A DNA stretch of 49,168 nt. It comes from Pleomorphomonas sp. T1.2MG-36 (GTDB taxonomy: Bacteria > Pseudomonadota > Alphaproteobacteria > Rhizobiales > Pleomorphomonadaceae). Where the stretch lies: NCBI RefSeq assembly GCF_950100655.1, contig NZ_CATNLY010000002.1, positions 1-49,168 on the forward strand, given 5' to 3'. Below, in pieces: positions 32,648 to 41,503 of this stretch (its first letter is position 1; each line of letters begins with the position of its first letter). The notes under the pieces were generated by a model. It searched no databases and was not told where the DNA came from. It saw only the letters and a program-made list of their open reading frames with translations. Made by a program: the position numbers and the translations under genes.

Positions 32648-34141
32648 TCAGTATCCCTCGATCCAGGCATTCACACGGTCAAAGCGCCCCTGCTGCAGGT
32701 CCTGAAGCGACATGGTCACGTAAAGCGCGCCCGCGTCGCCCCACGACCAGCCCATGGCGTCATCGGACCCCATCTGGAACAACAGCGACCCATCCGGCAC
32801 CGGGCCGCTGTCGGGCTGAACACGGCGGGGATGGCCGCCCATGCGGTGCGGGCGGCTTTCGTAGATGGACCTGAGCCGTGCTTCCACATCCGCAAGCAGC
32901 GCGTCTGGAACGGAAGGGCCGGTACCGCTGGCCCGCACGTAGGCGTCGATCAGATCCTCGCGAACCGCCATTTTCAAATGTTGGTCGATGTAGATACGGC
33001 GCGCGTCTGCCTCCGCAAGTTTGGCGCGGCAGGTTGTCTCGATCGCCTGCCAATCGGCATCCGTCAGTGGCGCGTCGAGATCCTTTGCGAGGATCTGCGT
33101 CAGAAGCTCCTCCGCAAAGCCCCACTTCGCGGAGCCCTGCCGATCGAGGTCGCGGAGCGTGCCCTCGACGAAGTGTCTGGCATCACCCCACGTCAAACGC
33201 TGGTCAGCGGCCGTGTAGCGCTGGTTCTCGTCGAGGGCATCGGCATGAAAGGTGATATCAAACCACTGCCGATCTCTATCGCCCAGCGGCTCATCAGGTT
33301 CGTGCCTCGGGATGACGCGTCTCATCCAATCATCGGCTTGACTGCGCTGCACGAAGTTTTCGCGCTTGTAGTCCCGAACAATGCCTTCCACGAAATAGAG
33401 CGCCCCGCGCCACGTAAGAGGGCGCTTTCCGTCGGGTTCGTAGGGGGCCATGCCCCGGTCGTCGGCCGGCGCCCCGTAGAGCTCCTCTCCCGAGACCGGC
33501 GGCGGCCCGCCCTCCTCCTCGTCCGATGGCGTGTAATCCTGCGCCACCAGATCGACGGGCCATTTGCGCCACATCTTGGGTACGCCGGGCCGGAACTCGG
33601 CTTCATATCCTATGAGGTCCGACATGGCGTGACGAACCGTGGACATGTCCTCCGGCGGCTGCCGCTCCACACCGAGCTGATCGACATGGAGAACCTGGAC
33701 GGCACCATCCGCCGAAAGGTCCTCTTGCTGCAAGATGTCGACGAACAGCAGCAGCCAGCCCTTGCGCGGGCCGAGCCCGTTCCAGAGGTTGGCGGGAAGG
33801 TCGGCGCAGTCGATCTGGGCGATGAAATGCAGCGGCGCGCCGTTGGCAGCGCGCGGCCATGGGGCGCTTTCCGGCATCATCGGCAGGCCGCCAAGCCAGG
33901 AGCGCGACGCTTCGCCGAAGCGTATGGGCACCTGCCGCTTGAGGATGACAGACGTCTCCTTGCCCGCGTGAGCGGCATCGCTGGGATGCGTGAACATGTT
34001 GAGCTTCCTGCTGAAAAAGCCAGAAATAGTTGAACCAGAACTCGTAGTCTGCGGATCGCCGGTGGCGAAAGCCGGACGGATCGCCGGGGCGGACAGGCTC
34101 ATCATCGCGGCGATGCAAAGCACAACCATCTTCCCGATCAT
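32648..34141 (-). CDS. DUF1963 (YwqG-like) secreted protein
   Basis: The 497-residue protein has an N-terminal signal peptide (MIGKMVVLCIAAMMSLSAPA, cleavage near RPAFA). The body is a long DUF1963-type fold: FGEASRSWLGGLPMMPESAP and WPRAANGAPLHFIAQIDCAD match the YwqG start, while SGPVPDGSLLFQMGSDDAMG with WSWGDAGALYVTMSLQDLQQ match the end. The middle (about 230-400) is larger than in usual members and contains two RGALYFVEGIVRD / WGDARHFVEGTLRD repeats. Function is unknown. The start 34141 is preferred over 34174 as it begins a signal peptide. Middle gene of a three-gene unit. Confidence 0.78.
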   Translation of the reverse strand: MIGKMVVLCIAAMMSLSAPAIRPAFATGDPQTTSSGSTISGFFSRKLNMFTHPSDAAHAGKETSVILKRQVPIRFGEASRSWLGGLPMMPESAPWPRAANGAPLHFIAQIDCADLPANLWNGLGPRKGWLLLFVDILQQEDLSADGAVQVLHVDQLGVERQPPEDMSTVRHAMSDLIGYEAEFRPGVPKMWRKWPVDLVAQDYTPSDEEEGGPPPVSGEELYGAPADDRGMAPYEPDGKRPLTWRGALYFVEGIVRDYKRENFVQRSQADDWMRRVIPRHEPDEPLGDRDRQWFDITFHADALDENQRYTAADQRLTWGDARHFVEGTLRDLDRQGSAKWGFAEELLTQILAKDLDAPLTDADWQAIETTCRAKLAEADARRIYIDQHLKMAVREDLIDAYVRASGTGPSVPDALLADVEARLRSIYESRPHRMGGHPRRVQPDSGPVPDGSLLFQMGSDDAMGWSWGDAGALYVTMSLQDLQQGRFDRVNAWIEGY

Positions 34142-34177
34142 GCAATGCCTCCCGACATACGGCCCCCGCGACACGCC

Positions 34178-34468
34178 TCAACAGAAGGACGAGCCGCGCG
34201 CGTAGCAATTGAAGCGCTCGACCGCCTCGTTGTACTCGTCGATGACGGATGAGCTTTCGCGCGACAGGCAGCGCACATAGCTATCCACGTCGTTCTGGTA
34301 GGATTCCATCTCCGACTTGCACGAGTTGAACTCCCACTCGCTGTCGAATTTCCCCATCATGGGACACGACGGCGCCGTCGGCCTCGAACAATAGGCCGAT
34401 GCCGGCTCTACGGCCGAAAAAAGCAGCGCGGTCACAACCACGCACCCCGAAAAACCTTTGGCAAACAC
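34178..34468 (-). CDS. Small secreted cysteine-containing hypothetical protein
   Basis: The 96-residue protein has a signal peptide (MFAKGFSGCVVVTALLFSAV, cleavage near PASA). The mature part of about 72 residues has six cysteines (YCSRPTAPSCPMM, FNSCKSEMESY, YVRCLSRES, FNCYARGSSFC) and a helical middle (NDVDSYVRCLSRESSSVIDE). The pattern suggests disulphide-linked helices in the periplasm. No family recognised. It is the first gene of the minus-strand unit with the DUF1963 and TIMP-like genes, which lie 37 bp and further downstream. Confidence 0.6.
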   Translation of the reverse strand: MFAKGFSGCVVVTALLFSAVEPASAYCSRPTAPSCPMMGKFDSEWEFNSCKSEMESYQNDVDSYVRCLSRESSSVIDEYNEAVERFNCYARGSSFC

Positions 34469-34669
34469 GATACGCCCCGCCCCAAAGCGCCCTTCCCCGC
34501 AAGAGCGCCAGCCACGAGACTATGGCGCTCGGCCAGGAGATCGGCAACCGGAAGATGGCGCTTGTCAACCGATGCGCGCGGTCACCACCGGCGCTCTTCC
34601 GGCGCGCTCGAAGACTGCCAGGCGGGATGACTGACGACGGCCAGCGCCGCATGATCCTTCTGCGTCAGC

Positions 34670-34824
34670 CACAGGCGTAAGCGTCCACCGCCGTCAGCCC
34701 GAGAAGCAACATGGCGGCGACCGGCGCCAAAACACGAAACGAACCCATCGCCCCCTCGGAAGCCAGCCTCAATATCCCTCGATCCAGGCATTCACACGGT
34801 CAAAGCGGCCCTCCTGCAGGTCCT
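34670..34824 (-). pseudogene. Relic copy of the DUF1963 / TIMP-like gene junction
   Basis: The 155 bp match 32549-32704 at about 90% by eye. On the minus strand they encode the last codons of the DUF1963 protein (RFDRVNAWIEGY, stop), the same short gap, and the start of the TIMP-like protein (MGSFRVLAPVAAMLLLG). The copy breaks off after AYAC, where a stop follows. It is the remnant of a second copy of the gene pair. Confidence 0.85.
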
Positions 34825-34934
34825 CCATGGCATGTACTCATCTGCTGTGATGAGACCTCAGGACGGTGGAACGATAGGCCACATCAGGCTGGCTCGGCTT
34901 TTGGAGCGCGATATCGGCCGATTGTTTCATTCTG

Positions 34935-35120
34935 CCCGAGGTCCTCGCCTTCGCAAGGATGACACATCTATATTAGGGGGCATTGGGATAAGCCGCTCGC
35001 CACTCCCCAATGTGTCATCACCGCCACTCGCGCGGAACACACCGCTCGCAAGCGCATGTAACCCCTATCCGCTTGTATCCTATATATAAATTGTCATCCT
35101 TGCGAAGGCGAGGACCTCAG
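34935..35120. repeat. R1 repeat, inverted pair
   Basis: A reverse core (CTGCCCGAGGTCCTCGCC, TTCGCAAGGATGAC, about 34933-34963) and a forward core at 35092-35117 (GTCATCCTTGCG, AAGGCGAGGACCTC) enclose about 130 bp ending in ATATATAAATT. Confidence 0.85.
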
Positions 35121-35156
35121 GCAGAATGGAGCGAGCGGCATCTATAGGGCGCCCCA

Positions 35157-35732
35157 TCACCCCGCAACCGCCGTAACCGCCGCCCACTCCGTCGGCCTCC
35201 GGTCGTAGGCGCTGCCGAGCCAGCTTTCGAGGGTCAGCTTGGCCCAGGTGCCGTTGGCGCGCCAGAGCTGGTCGAGTTCGGCGGCCGAGAGATAGTTGTA
35301 GGTGCGGCCGAGGCCGTCCTGGCCTTCGGCGGTTCCCGTCTTGAAGCTTGCCCAGACGATGCCGCCGGGCACCATGGCACGGTGAATGCGGCCGATCACC
35401 GCGCCGAGGTCGGCCCTCGGGGCGTGGGTCAGCGCGGCGCAGGCGTAGACGCCGTCATAGAGGCCGACCGCGTCGAGCTCGTTGAACAGCATCACCTTCA
35501 CCGTCTGGCCGAGGCGCGACGAGGCGATCGCCGCCAGCTCGGCCGATCCGTCGGTGGCATCCAGCGCGAAGCCGGCGTCGAGAATGGCCCGCGCGTCGAA
35601 GCCGCCGCCGGTGCCCAGCTCCAGGATGCGGCCGCCCGGCCTGCACTGGGCCAGGAAGCCCGGAAGGCGCGGGTTCGTGCCGCCGTCGGCCGCGTAGTCG
35701 GCGGCATTGCCGTCATAAAAGTCGATCGTCAC
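35157..35732 (-). CDS. Class I SAM-dependent methyltransferase
   Basis: The 191-residue protein has the SAM-binding Rossmann fold: motif I GGRILELGTGGGFDARAILD (about 33-52), motif II acidic residue in FALDATDGSAELAAIA, and motif III/IV around GLYDGVYACAALTHAP with the post-IV MVPGGIVWASFKTG. The C-terminal RTYNYLSAAELDQLW resembles small-molecule methyltransferases such as those acting on polyketides or tellurite-like compounds; the substrate is unknown. The start ATG at 35732 follows CGGGTG, a weak ribosome site. It lies 50 bp downstream of the hypothetical protein gene on the same strand. Confidence 0.88.
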   Translation of the reverse strand: MTIDFYDGNAADYAADGGTNPRLPGFLAQCRPGGRILELGTGGGFDARAILDAGFALDATDGSAELAAIASSRLGQTVKVMLFNELDAVGLYDGVYACAALTHAPRADLGAVIGRIHRAMVPGGIVWASFKTGTAEGQDGLGRTYNYLSAAELDQLWRANGTWAKLTLESWLGSAYDRRPTEWAAVTAVAG

Positions 35733-35784
35733 CCGGCCCGCTCCTCGTCATTCGAATGGCGGCGGACAGCCCGAAGCCCCCGCC

Positions 35785-36228
35785 TCACGGCAGCAGCGGC
35801 TTGCTCGCCACGCTGCCATACCCTTCCTCGCCAAATACGACAGCCGGAAGACCGACGCCGCCGAGCTGCCGCCACAGCCCTTCAAGCCAGGCCATGCAGC
35901 TGTCGACGATGGCGTCGTTGACGGAAAAGTCGACCTCATCGGGGTCGAACATCGGCACATCCGGCTGCATCTTGCCGTCGACGACCTTCACCTCGAACAG
36001 GACGCGATGCGGCGCTATCGCCTTGTTCAGCACGTAGAGGTCCGGCCCCTCCAGGTGGACCACCACATCGAAGAAGCCGTCTCCATCCTGCGCCGGATGC
36101 ACCCCGACCGTGACCCGCCGGGCCTTCGGCGGCAGGGCTTGCCGGATGGCCGCGAGACGGTCGAGCGCTGGCTGGGCGTGCGCCGACAGGATGTCCTTCA
36201 GCGCCGCCGCGTAGTCGTCCACCGTCAT
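35785..36228 (-). CDS. Hypothetical protein (possibly DUF6389 family)
   Basis: The 147-residue protein is cytosolic and acidic. It starts MTVDDYAAALKDILSAHAQP and has a middle VTVGVHPAQDGDGFFDVVVH, LEGPDLYVLNKAIAPHRVLF, and a C-terminal helix-rich WLEGLWRQLGGVGLPAVVFG. It recalls DUF6389 proteins by memory, but I am not sure. Function is unknown. The ATG at 36228 is chosen as the first with family-like start; a few upstream codons exist (36243). It is followed by the methyltransferase gene on the same strand. Confidence 0.6.
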   Translation of the reverse strand: MTVDDYAAALKDILSAHAQPALDRLAAIRQALPPKARRVTVGVHPAQDGDGFFDVVVHLEGPDLYVLNKAIAPHRVLFEVKVVDGKMQPDVPMFDPDEVDFSVNDAIVDSCMAWLEGLWRQLGGVGLPAVVFGEEGYGSVASKPLLP

Positions 36229-36342
36229 CCCCGCGCCTCTCATCGTCGCCCTCCCGCGTCATGCGCCGGCTCGCCATTGAGCCGAAGGCGAACCATGGTC
36301 AACCATGAAGCCAGCAATGAGGCCGCGAAAAGACCAGCCCCC

Positions 36343-38064
36343 TCACCGCCAGTTGGTCTTGGCCAGCTCGATCAGCTCGTCGCCCCGGCCGCTCAGGATC
36401 GCCCGCATCATGTAGAGCGAGAAGCCCTTGGCCTGTTCGAGGGTGATCTGCGGCGGCATGGCCAGCTCCTGCTTGGCGGTCATCACGTCCACCAGCACCG
36501 GGCCGGGCGTGGCGAAGGCCTCGTCGAGGGCCGCCGGCAGCGCCTTGGCATCGTCGACGCGGATGCCCTTGATACCGATCGCTTCGGCCACCTTGACGAA
36601 GTCGGGGCTGTTGAGGTCGGTGTCGTCGGAGATGTAGCCGCCAGCCTTCATCTCCATGGCGACGAAGCCGAGCGAGCGGTTGTGGAAGATGACGATCTTC
36701 AGCGGCAGATCCAGCTGGCGAACGGAGAGGATGTCGCCCATCAGCATGGCGAAGCCGCCATCACCGCAGAGGGCCACCACCTGCCGGTTCCGGTCGATGC
36801 CCTGGGCGCCGATGGCCTGCGACAGGGCGTTGGCCATCGAGCCGTGGTTGAACGAGCCGACCAGCCGCCGCTTGCCGTTCATCGTCACGTAGCGCGCCGC
36901 CCAGACGGTGGGCGTGCCGACGTCGCAGGTGAAGATGGCGTCGTCCGCCGCCTTCTCGCTGATAAGGCGGGCGAGATACTGCGGGTGGATCTGGCCCTTC
37001 GCGCTGTCCGGCGTGGCGAGGTCGTCCAGCCCCTTGCGCGCCTTGGCGTAATGCTCCAGCGCCGTCTTGAGGAAGGCGTCGTCACGCGTCTCCGGCAGCT
37101 TGTCGAGCAGCGCCCGCACCGTCGCCTTGACGTCGCCGACGATGCCGAGATCGATCTGCGTGTGGGCGCCCAGGCTCTCCGGCCGGCTATCCACCTGGGC
37201 GATCTTCGCGCCGGTGGGGTAGAAGGCGCGGTAGGGGAAGGACGAGCCGAGGATCAGCAGCGTGTCGGCCGCGCCCATGGCGTGGTAGCCGGAGGAAAAG
37301 CCGATCAGCCCGGTCATGCCGACATCATAGGGGTTGTCGTATTCGACGAACTCCTTGCCGCGCAGGGCGTGCACGATGGGCGCCTTCAGCCGGGCGGCCA
37401 GCGCCACCACCTCGTCATGCGCCTCGGCGCAGCCGGCGCCGCACAAGAGCGTCACCTTCGAGCCGGCGTTGAGCATCTCGGCCAGCGCATCCACCTGCGC
37501 CGCCGACGGCACCAGGCGGCCGAGATCCGGCGCCCGCCAGCGGATGTCGACGCCCTCGGGCATCGGCTTCAGCGCCACGTCGCCCGGCAGCACGACCACG
37601 GCGACGCCGCGCTTGGCGATGGCGGTGCGCACGGCGATTTCCAGCACGCGCGGCATCTGGTCGGGGTTGGTCACCAGCTCGCAATAGACCGAGCACTCGC
37701 GGAACAGCTCCTGCGGGTGTGTCTCCTGGAAATAGCCCGAGCCGATCTCCGACGAGGGAATGTGGGCGGCGATCGCCAGCACCGGCACATGGCTGCGCTG
37801 GCAGTCGAACAGGCCGTTGATGAGGTGCAGGTTGCCCGGCCCGCACGAGCCGGCGCACACCGCCAGCTCGCCGGTAATGTGCGCCTCGGCCCCCGCCGCG
37901 AACGCCGCCGCCTCCTCATGCCGCGTCCCCATCCAGCGGATCTCGCCCAGCCGGTGCAGGCTGTCGCTGAGCCCATTGAGGCTGTCGCCCGTCACCCCCC
38001 AGATGCGCTTGACCCCGGCCTCGCCAAGAAAGCGGGCGATGTAGTGGGCAATGGATTCGGCCAT
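36343..38064 (-). CDS. poxB: Ubiquinone-dependent pyruvate dehydrogenase (pyruvate oxidase)
   Basis: The 573-residue enzyme matches PoxB, which decarboxylates pyruvate to acetate and CO2 and passes electrons to ubiquinone at the inner membrane using TPP, Mg2+ and FAD. Length equals the E. coli enzyme (572). The catalytic Glu lies in [15 protein letters not shown] (residue 50). The TPP/Mg motif is [16 protein letters not shown] (about 426-441) with the following N in FHNRSLGFV. The FAD region includes [15 protein letters not shown]. The C-terminal peripheral membrane segment [20 protein letters not shown] resembles the E. coli lipid-binding end. AGGAG lies upstream of ATG 38064; a longer in-frame start is rejected. 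Confidence 0.92.
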   Translation of the reverse strand: MAESIAHYIARFLGEAGVKRIWGVTGDSLNGLSDSLHRLGEIRWMGTRHEEAAAFAAGAEAHITGELAVCAGSCGPGNLHLINGLFDCQRSHVPVLAIAAHIPSSEIGSGYFQETHPQELFRECSVYCELVTNPDQMPRVLEIAVRTAIAKRGVAVVVLPGDVALKPMPEGVDIRWRAPDLGRLVPSAAQVDALAEMLNAGSKVTLLCGAGCAEAHDEVVALAARLKAPIVHALRGKEFVEYDNPYDVGMTGLIGFSSGYHAMGAADTLLILGSSFPYRAFYPTGAKIAQVDSRPESLGAHTQIDLGIVGDVKATVRALLDKLPETRDDAFLKTALEHYAKARKGLDDLATPDSAKGQIHPQYLARLISEKAADDAIFTCDVGTPTVWAARYVTMNGKRRLVGSFNHGSMANALSQAIGAQGIDRNRQVVALCGDGGFAMLMGDILSVRQLDLPLKIVIFHNRSLGFVAMEMKAGGYISDDTDLNSPDFVKVAEAIGIKGIRVDDAKALPAALDEAFATPGPVLVDVMTAKQELAMPPQITLEQAKGFSLYMMRAILSGRGDELIELAKTNWR

Positions 38065-38291
38065 GAGAGACGATCTCCTGTGCAATGGAATGGGGCGGCG
38101 GGGGCCGATGGAACGCCGGTCCGGCGCGCGCCGCGAAATGCTGAACACGTCAAGCAAAGAACGTGGGACGCCGAGGGGAGAGATTCAATCGGTAGGCGAT
38201 GCGCGGGCTGGACGGCAGGTATGACGATGGGCAACGGGAAAACGCGCCCGCCGGGGCAATCGTTCCCCAACGGACGCGGACCGCCGCGAGA

Positions 38292-38318
38292 ATAACAAAC
38301 ATTGCCATTCCCTGTTAT
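38292..38318 (+). promoter_or_regulatory. Possible ParD operator
   Basis: ATAACA (38292-38297) and TGTTAT (38313-38318) form an inverted repeat 35 bp before the parD-like start, after a GC-rich stretch. ParD antitoxins autoregulate at such sites. The arms are short, so support is modest. Confidence 0.35.
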
Positions 38319-38352
38319 CGGCGCCATCATCTAGGGGAAGGAGATCTTCGAC

Positions 38353-38613
38353 ATGGGCAACCTCAATGTGTCGCTGACCGAGGAACTGGTGAGCTACGTC
38401 AAGACCAAGGTGGAGTCCGGCCGCTACGCCTCGTCCAGCGAGGTGGTGCGAGAGGCCCTGCGGCTGATGGAAAAGCACGACCAGGCCGAGGGGGAGAGGC
38501 TGCGCTTTCTTCAGCAGGCCTGGCAGGAGGGCATCGAAAGCGGCGACTTTCGCCCGCTCGATGCCGAGGCCGTCAAGGCCGAGGGCCGCAAGCGCCTGAT
38601 GGCCCAAAAGTAG
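38353..38613 (+). CDS. ParD-family antitoxin
   Basis: The 86-residue protein is a type II antitoxin of the ParD/CC2985 family: a ribbon-helix-helix DNA-binding half (MGNLNVSLTEELVSYVKTKV, SGRYASSSEVVREALRLMEK) and a disordered toxin-binding tail (QQAWQEGIESGDFRPLDAEA). The start ATG follows AAGGAGATC, a strong site. It precedes the ParE-like toxin with a single base between stop and start, so they are coupled. It should both neutralise the toxin and repress the pair. Confidence 0.93.
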   Translation: MGNLNVSLTEELVSYVKTKVESGRYASSSEVVREALRLMEKHDQAEGERLRFLQQAWQEGIESGDFRPLDAEAVKAEGRKRLMAQK

Positions 38614-38614
38614 G

Positions 38615-38923
38615 ATGGGAACCGTCACCTACTCCGCCATGGCGCGCGCCGACATGGTCGACCTCTGGGTCTGGATCGCCAACAAGTCGGGCGCGGACAC
38701 CGCCGACACGATCACCGACCGCATAGAGCGCCGCATCGCCATGCGCGCCGACAACCCGTTGCTCGGCCCCGCCCGCCCCGACATCGGCGAAGGCGCACGA
38801 CACCTCACCTGCGAACGCTGGCTCGCCCTGTATAGGGTCAAGCCAGATGGCGTTCAGATTGCGCGCGTTGTGGATGGTGCGCAGGACATGCTGCATGTTT
38901 CACTTGGGGAGTCCGGGCTGTGA
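38615..38923 (+). CDS. ParE-family toxin
   Basis: The 102-residue protein is a RelE/ParE-superfamily toxin. It shows the N-terminal helical hairpin (YSAMARADMVDLWVWIANKS, DTADTITDRIERRIAMRADN), PLLGPARPDIGEGARHLTCE, and the C-terminal strand pattern RWLALYRVKPDGVQIARVVD with ends GAQDM. ParE toxins inhibit DNA gyrase; RelE relatives cut mRNA. The catalytic residues of RelE are not conserved, so gyrase action is more likely. It ends 37 bp from the stop of the convergent KAP NTPase gene. Confidence 0.92.
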   Translation: MGTVTYSAMARADMVDLWVWIANKSGADTADTITDRIERRIAMRADNPLLGPARPDIGEGARHLTCERWLALYRVKPDGVQIARVVDGAQDMLHVSLGESGL

Positions 38924-38960
38924 ATGAGCGATCGGTACAATGCCCCCAAGAGCTGAAACT

Positions 38961-41144
38961 CTACCCTGGCAACTCATCATCAAGTATGTTTGGCGATATT
39001 CCGGCGTCTATTCGTTCGAGACCTTTTCTCAAAACATCAAGTAAAGTGCGCTGTTCTGTGCTGATCTCATCCCCACTTAGGTGCTTGCGTACAGCAGAAA
39101 GAAGTCTAGCATAATCATATATCTCCCTATCAGGCATCTCGCTTAAAATATACTCCGTCCCAACACTACTCGTACTGTAAGACAATAGACTAGCTGCAAC
39201 CCTGGCCGCAAAATCAGCATCATTATCAATGTTCTCCAATATCCACTCCCTCGGCTCCCGGGATCCAGCCAAATGGCTCCAAGAGCGAACGACCGAAGAA
39301 ACCTCTTGGGCGCGGACTAGCTCACCATTGCGGGCGTCCACTCGCAATTTCTGCAGAGTTATCACTCCCAACTCATTGAATTCGTCCAAAGAAACAATAT
39401 CACCACCACCTCTACCACTCGAAAACACACCAATATCAAAGCCAATATGAAAGAAAAATATAGAACATACAGAAGCGCTACTCTTCATAAACAACTCTTT
39501 TAAGCGCACACCGGCTATTTCCTTTCCCCAAGATTTCAGTATAATTTCCACAAGAAAGTGAAGCTGCCTTCCTGCCTCTGGCTGCCTAGCCCCCGGCCGA
39601 GGAATAGCGATAATTTCTTCGGTGAGTCTGAAAAGAGCATCTAAAAGAGCCATCGCCGGGCGGGGTGAATCTCTGCCTTCCAATCTAAGTCTTATGTCGT
39701 ACAAAACTTCTCCTATCAAACGAGCACCTTCGCGGGACCATCGGTCAACATAAGGTAGGAGAAGATGGTAGACGTCATCCGAGCTATCCATCTTTAGCAG
39801 CTCAGACATGGTGACGTTGGATATGACTTCGTCGCTGATGTGCAGCTGAAAATAGCTATCAAAAGACTTTTTGTTCGCCAACCCTCGGCGGTTATGTGCT
39901 TCAACTGGCCCCTCACCGAGAAAACTATCGGCGAACCACCCGGTTTTCTGCGGAAACAAGACACCAAGCAGAGCCATCAGAGAGCTGGCACTGCCCTCCG
40001 GTAACCTCTTGCGTAGAGCCTCGATGACAGCTTTGCGTTCATCATCACGCCCCACGAGAAAGCGACCCTCGTCGAACAAAAAGTCTCGGTTTGCTCGTAT
40101 CCATTCGAAAACGACAGGATCAAAAAGGCGAATTCCTTCAATAGTCAGCAAGTCCTGTGGATCAAACTCCCCCTCCAACGCAGGCCATGCGAATTTTACT
40201 GCATTGGAAAGTCTGAGCACGTCCCGAGGATGATTGATCCAGCGGTGAATGCCTTCACGCACGATCCAATACCAGCGATCATTATCGCTTGTGTTTCTCG
40301 TAAGGAACTCGATCTCATCGTCGAGCATAGTGAACAGGGCTCCTCTGGAGGGTAGAGGAAGCTCAAGCTCTTGCTGGATAATCTTCTCGGCATAGCGAGG
40401 CCCATCTACATCCTCACCACCATCAAGCGCCTTCCAAACAATCTCACGATCATACGACAAGAGATAGATTACATTGGGAAGCTTACCGACCGTTTTGACC
40501 AGTTGCATGATTTCCCGAACTTCGTCAGGAGGCAGCCGGTCAATGTCATCAATTGTGATTAGGAACTTAGTGCCGCTTCTCGCGAGTTGATCCCGAAAAT
40601 TAGCATATGCGGCTTCAAGAGACGGATCAGCTAGGAACCGCGCTATTAAACTATTTATAGACTTCTTGGCTAGATTCCCTGCGAAACCTGCTGCGGCACC
40701 GCCACTAGGATCAATAGCAAGAGCCAAGGTCGCCGCTGAATCGACCAGCCCGTCGGTCGCCCCCCCAAAAAAGCGGAGCAACGGTTTGCACTTGCGAGTG
40801 AGCCAACCATCTTTGGGCCCAAGCTCTTCGGAGAGAACTTTAAAAAAAGCGACGACGAGATTTTGGTGACCCGAAACATTCCACGGCCGAAAGTCTACAT
40901 GCACGACCTTTTTCTCCGGATTCTCCTCGTTGTGCTTACGAATAAACGCCTCAATGAAGTAAATAACGGTAGACTTACCGCTCCCCCATCGGCCATGCAA
41001 ACCAATTACGTAACCATTGGGTGCTTTCATTCGGATGACTACATTGAAAATCCGTTTAGCAAACGGCGCATATCCAAGACGGTCTTGCCGCCACGGGTTG
41101 CGTTTTGGCTCATCATCGCCAAACACTAAATCCTCATTCCCCAT
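38961..41144 (-). CDS. KAP-family P-loop NTPase, candidate defence protein
   Basis: The 727-residue protein has a KAP-type P-loop NTPase domain: Walker A GLHGRWGSGKST, the KAP-typical VVHVDFRPWNVSGHQNLVVA, and Walker B KFLITIDDIDRLPPDE followed by VIYLLSYDREIVWKAL (sensor region). After about residue 420 it is helical with no recognised effector, and there is one short hydrophobic patch (SIFFFHIGFDIGVF). KAP NTPases include membrane-linked and phage-defence proteins; the role here is inferred. Codons are AT-rich compared with the host, a sign of transfer. Start at 41144 (MGNEDLVFGDD) is preferred since the longer reading frame lacks a good site; AGGAG lies about 12 nt before. Confidence 0.75.
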   Translation of the reverse strand: MGNEDLVFGDDEPKRNPWRQDRLGYAPFAKRIFNVVIRMKAPNGYVIGLHGRWGSGKSTVIYFIEAFIRKHNEENPEKKVVHVDFRPWNVSGHQNLVVAFFKVLSEELGPKDGWLTRKCKPLLRFFGGATDGLVDSAATLALAIDPSGGAAAGFAGNLAKKSINSLIARFLADPSLEAAYANFRDQLARSGTKFLITIDDIDRLPPDEVREIMQLVKTVGKLPNVIYLLSYDREIVWKALDGGEDVDGPRYAEKIIQQELELPLPSRGALFTMLDDEIEFLTRNTSDNDRWYWIVREGIHRWINHPRDVLRLSNAVKFAWPALEGEFDPQDLLTIEGIRLFDPVVFEWIRANRDFLFDEGRFLVGRDDERKAVIEALRKRLPEGSASSLMALLGVLFPQKTGWFADSFLGEGPVEAHNRRGLANKKSFDSYFQLHISDEVISNVTMSELLKMDSSDDVYHLLLPYVDRWSREGARLIGEVLYDIRLRLEGRDSPRPAMALLDALFRLTEEIIAIPRPGARQPEAGRQLHFLVEIILKSWGKEIAGVRLKELFMKSSASVCSIFFFHIGFDIGVFSSGRGGGDIVSLDEFNELGVITLQKLRVDARNGELVRAQEVSSVVRSWSHLAGSREPREWILENIDNDADFAARVAASLLSYSTSSVGTEYILSEMPDREIYDYARLLSAVRKHLSGDEISTEQRTLLDVLRKGLERIDAGISPNILDDELPG

Positions 41145-41503
41145 GCTACAGCCAATCTCCTGAATGCACACCCACCGCATCCGATGGGAAGGACCGTAAA
41201 CAAACTCCACGAACCAGACCACACAATACAACCCTAAAGAGAACCGCAGAAGGGCACGCTTCACATCTTCTCCACCGCTCGAGTACCATCACACTCGTTC
41301 CTCACCGATAGCGCCCCTTCGGTAGGAACAAGATGATGAAGCGATGCCCTCCCCCACCCTTGCCTCTCCCCCTCCCTTGATGTACGCTCATCAAATCTCG
41401 CTTGGATCCCCCCAATTCACCTCAATTCTCTACCGAATAACTCCCCTTTTCCTGTTCGGTAGCGTACCTCAGACCATTCAAGCGACAGCGGAGGAAAGAC
41501 CTG
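41145..41503. other. Divergent intergenic region between KAP and isomerase genes
   Basis: No gene is seen. The KAP side is AT-rich and the isomerase side holds an inverted repeat at 41430-41462. Promoters are expected in both directions but no clear pair was recognised. Confidence 0.45.
41430..41462 (+). promoter_or_regulatory. Inverted repeat in isomerase leader (operator or hairpin)
   Basis: CTACCGAA (41430-41437) and TTCGGTAG (41455-41462) are perfectly complementary 8-bp arms around a pyrimidine-rich 17-nt loop, about 42 bp before the isomerase start. It could be an operator for the LacI protein encoded 650 bp after the isomerase, or an mRNA hairpin. Confidence 0.45.

Larger units (their letters stand above)
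34469..35156. other. Intergenic region with relic duplication and R1 pair
   Basis: No functional gene is seen. It contains the promoter side of the three-gene unit, the 155-bp relic at 34670-34824 and an R1 pair at 34935-35120. Confidence 0.55.
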
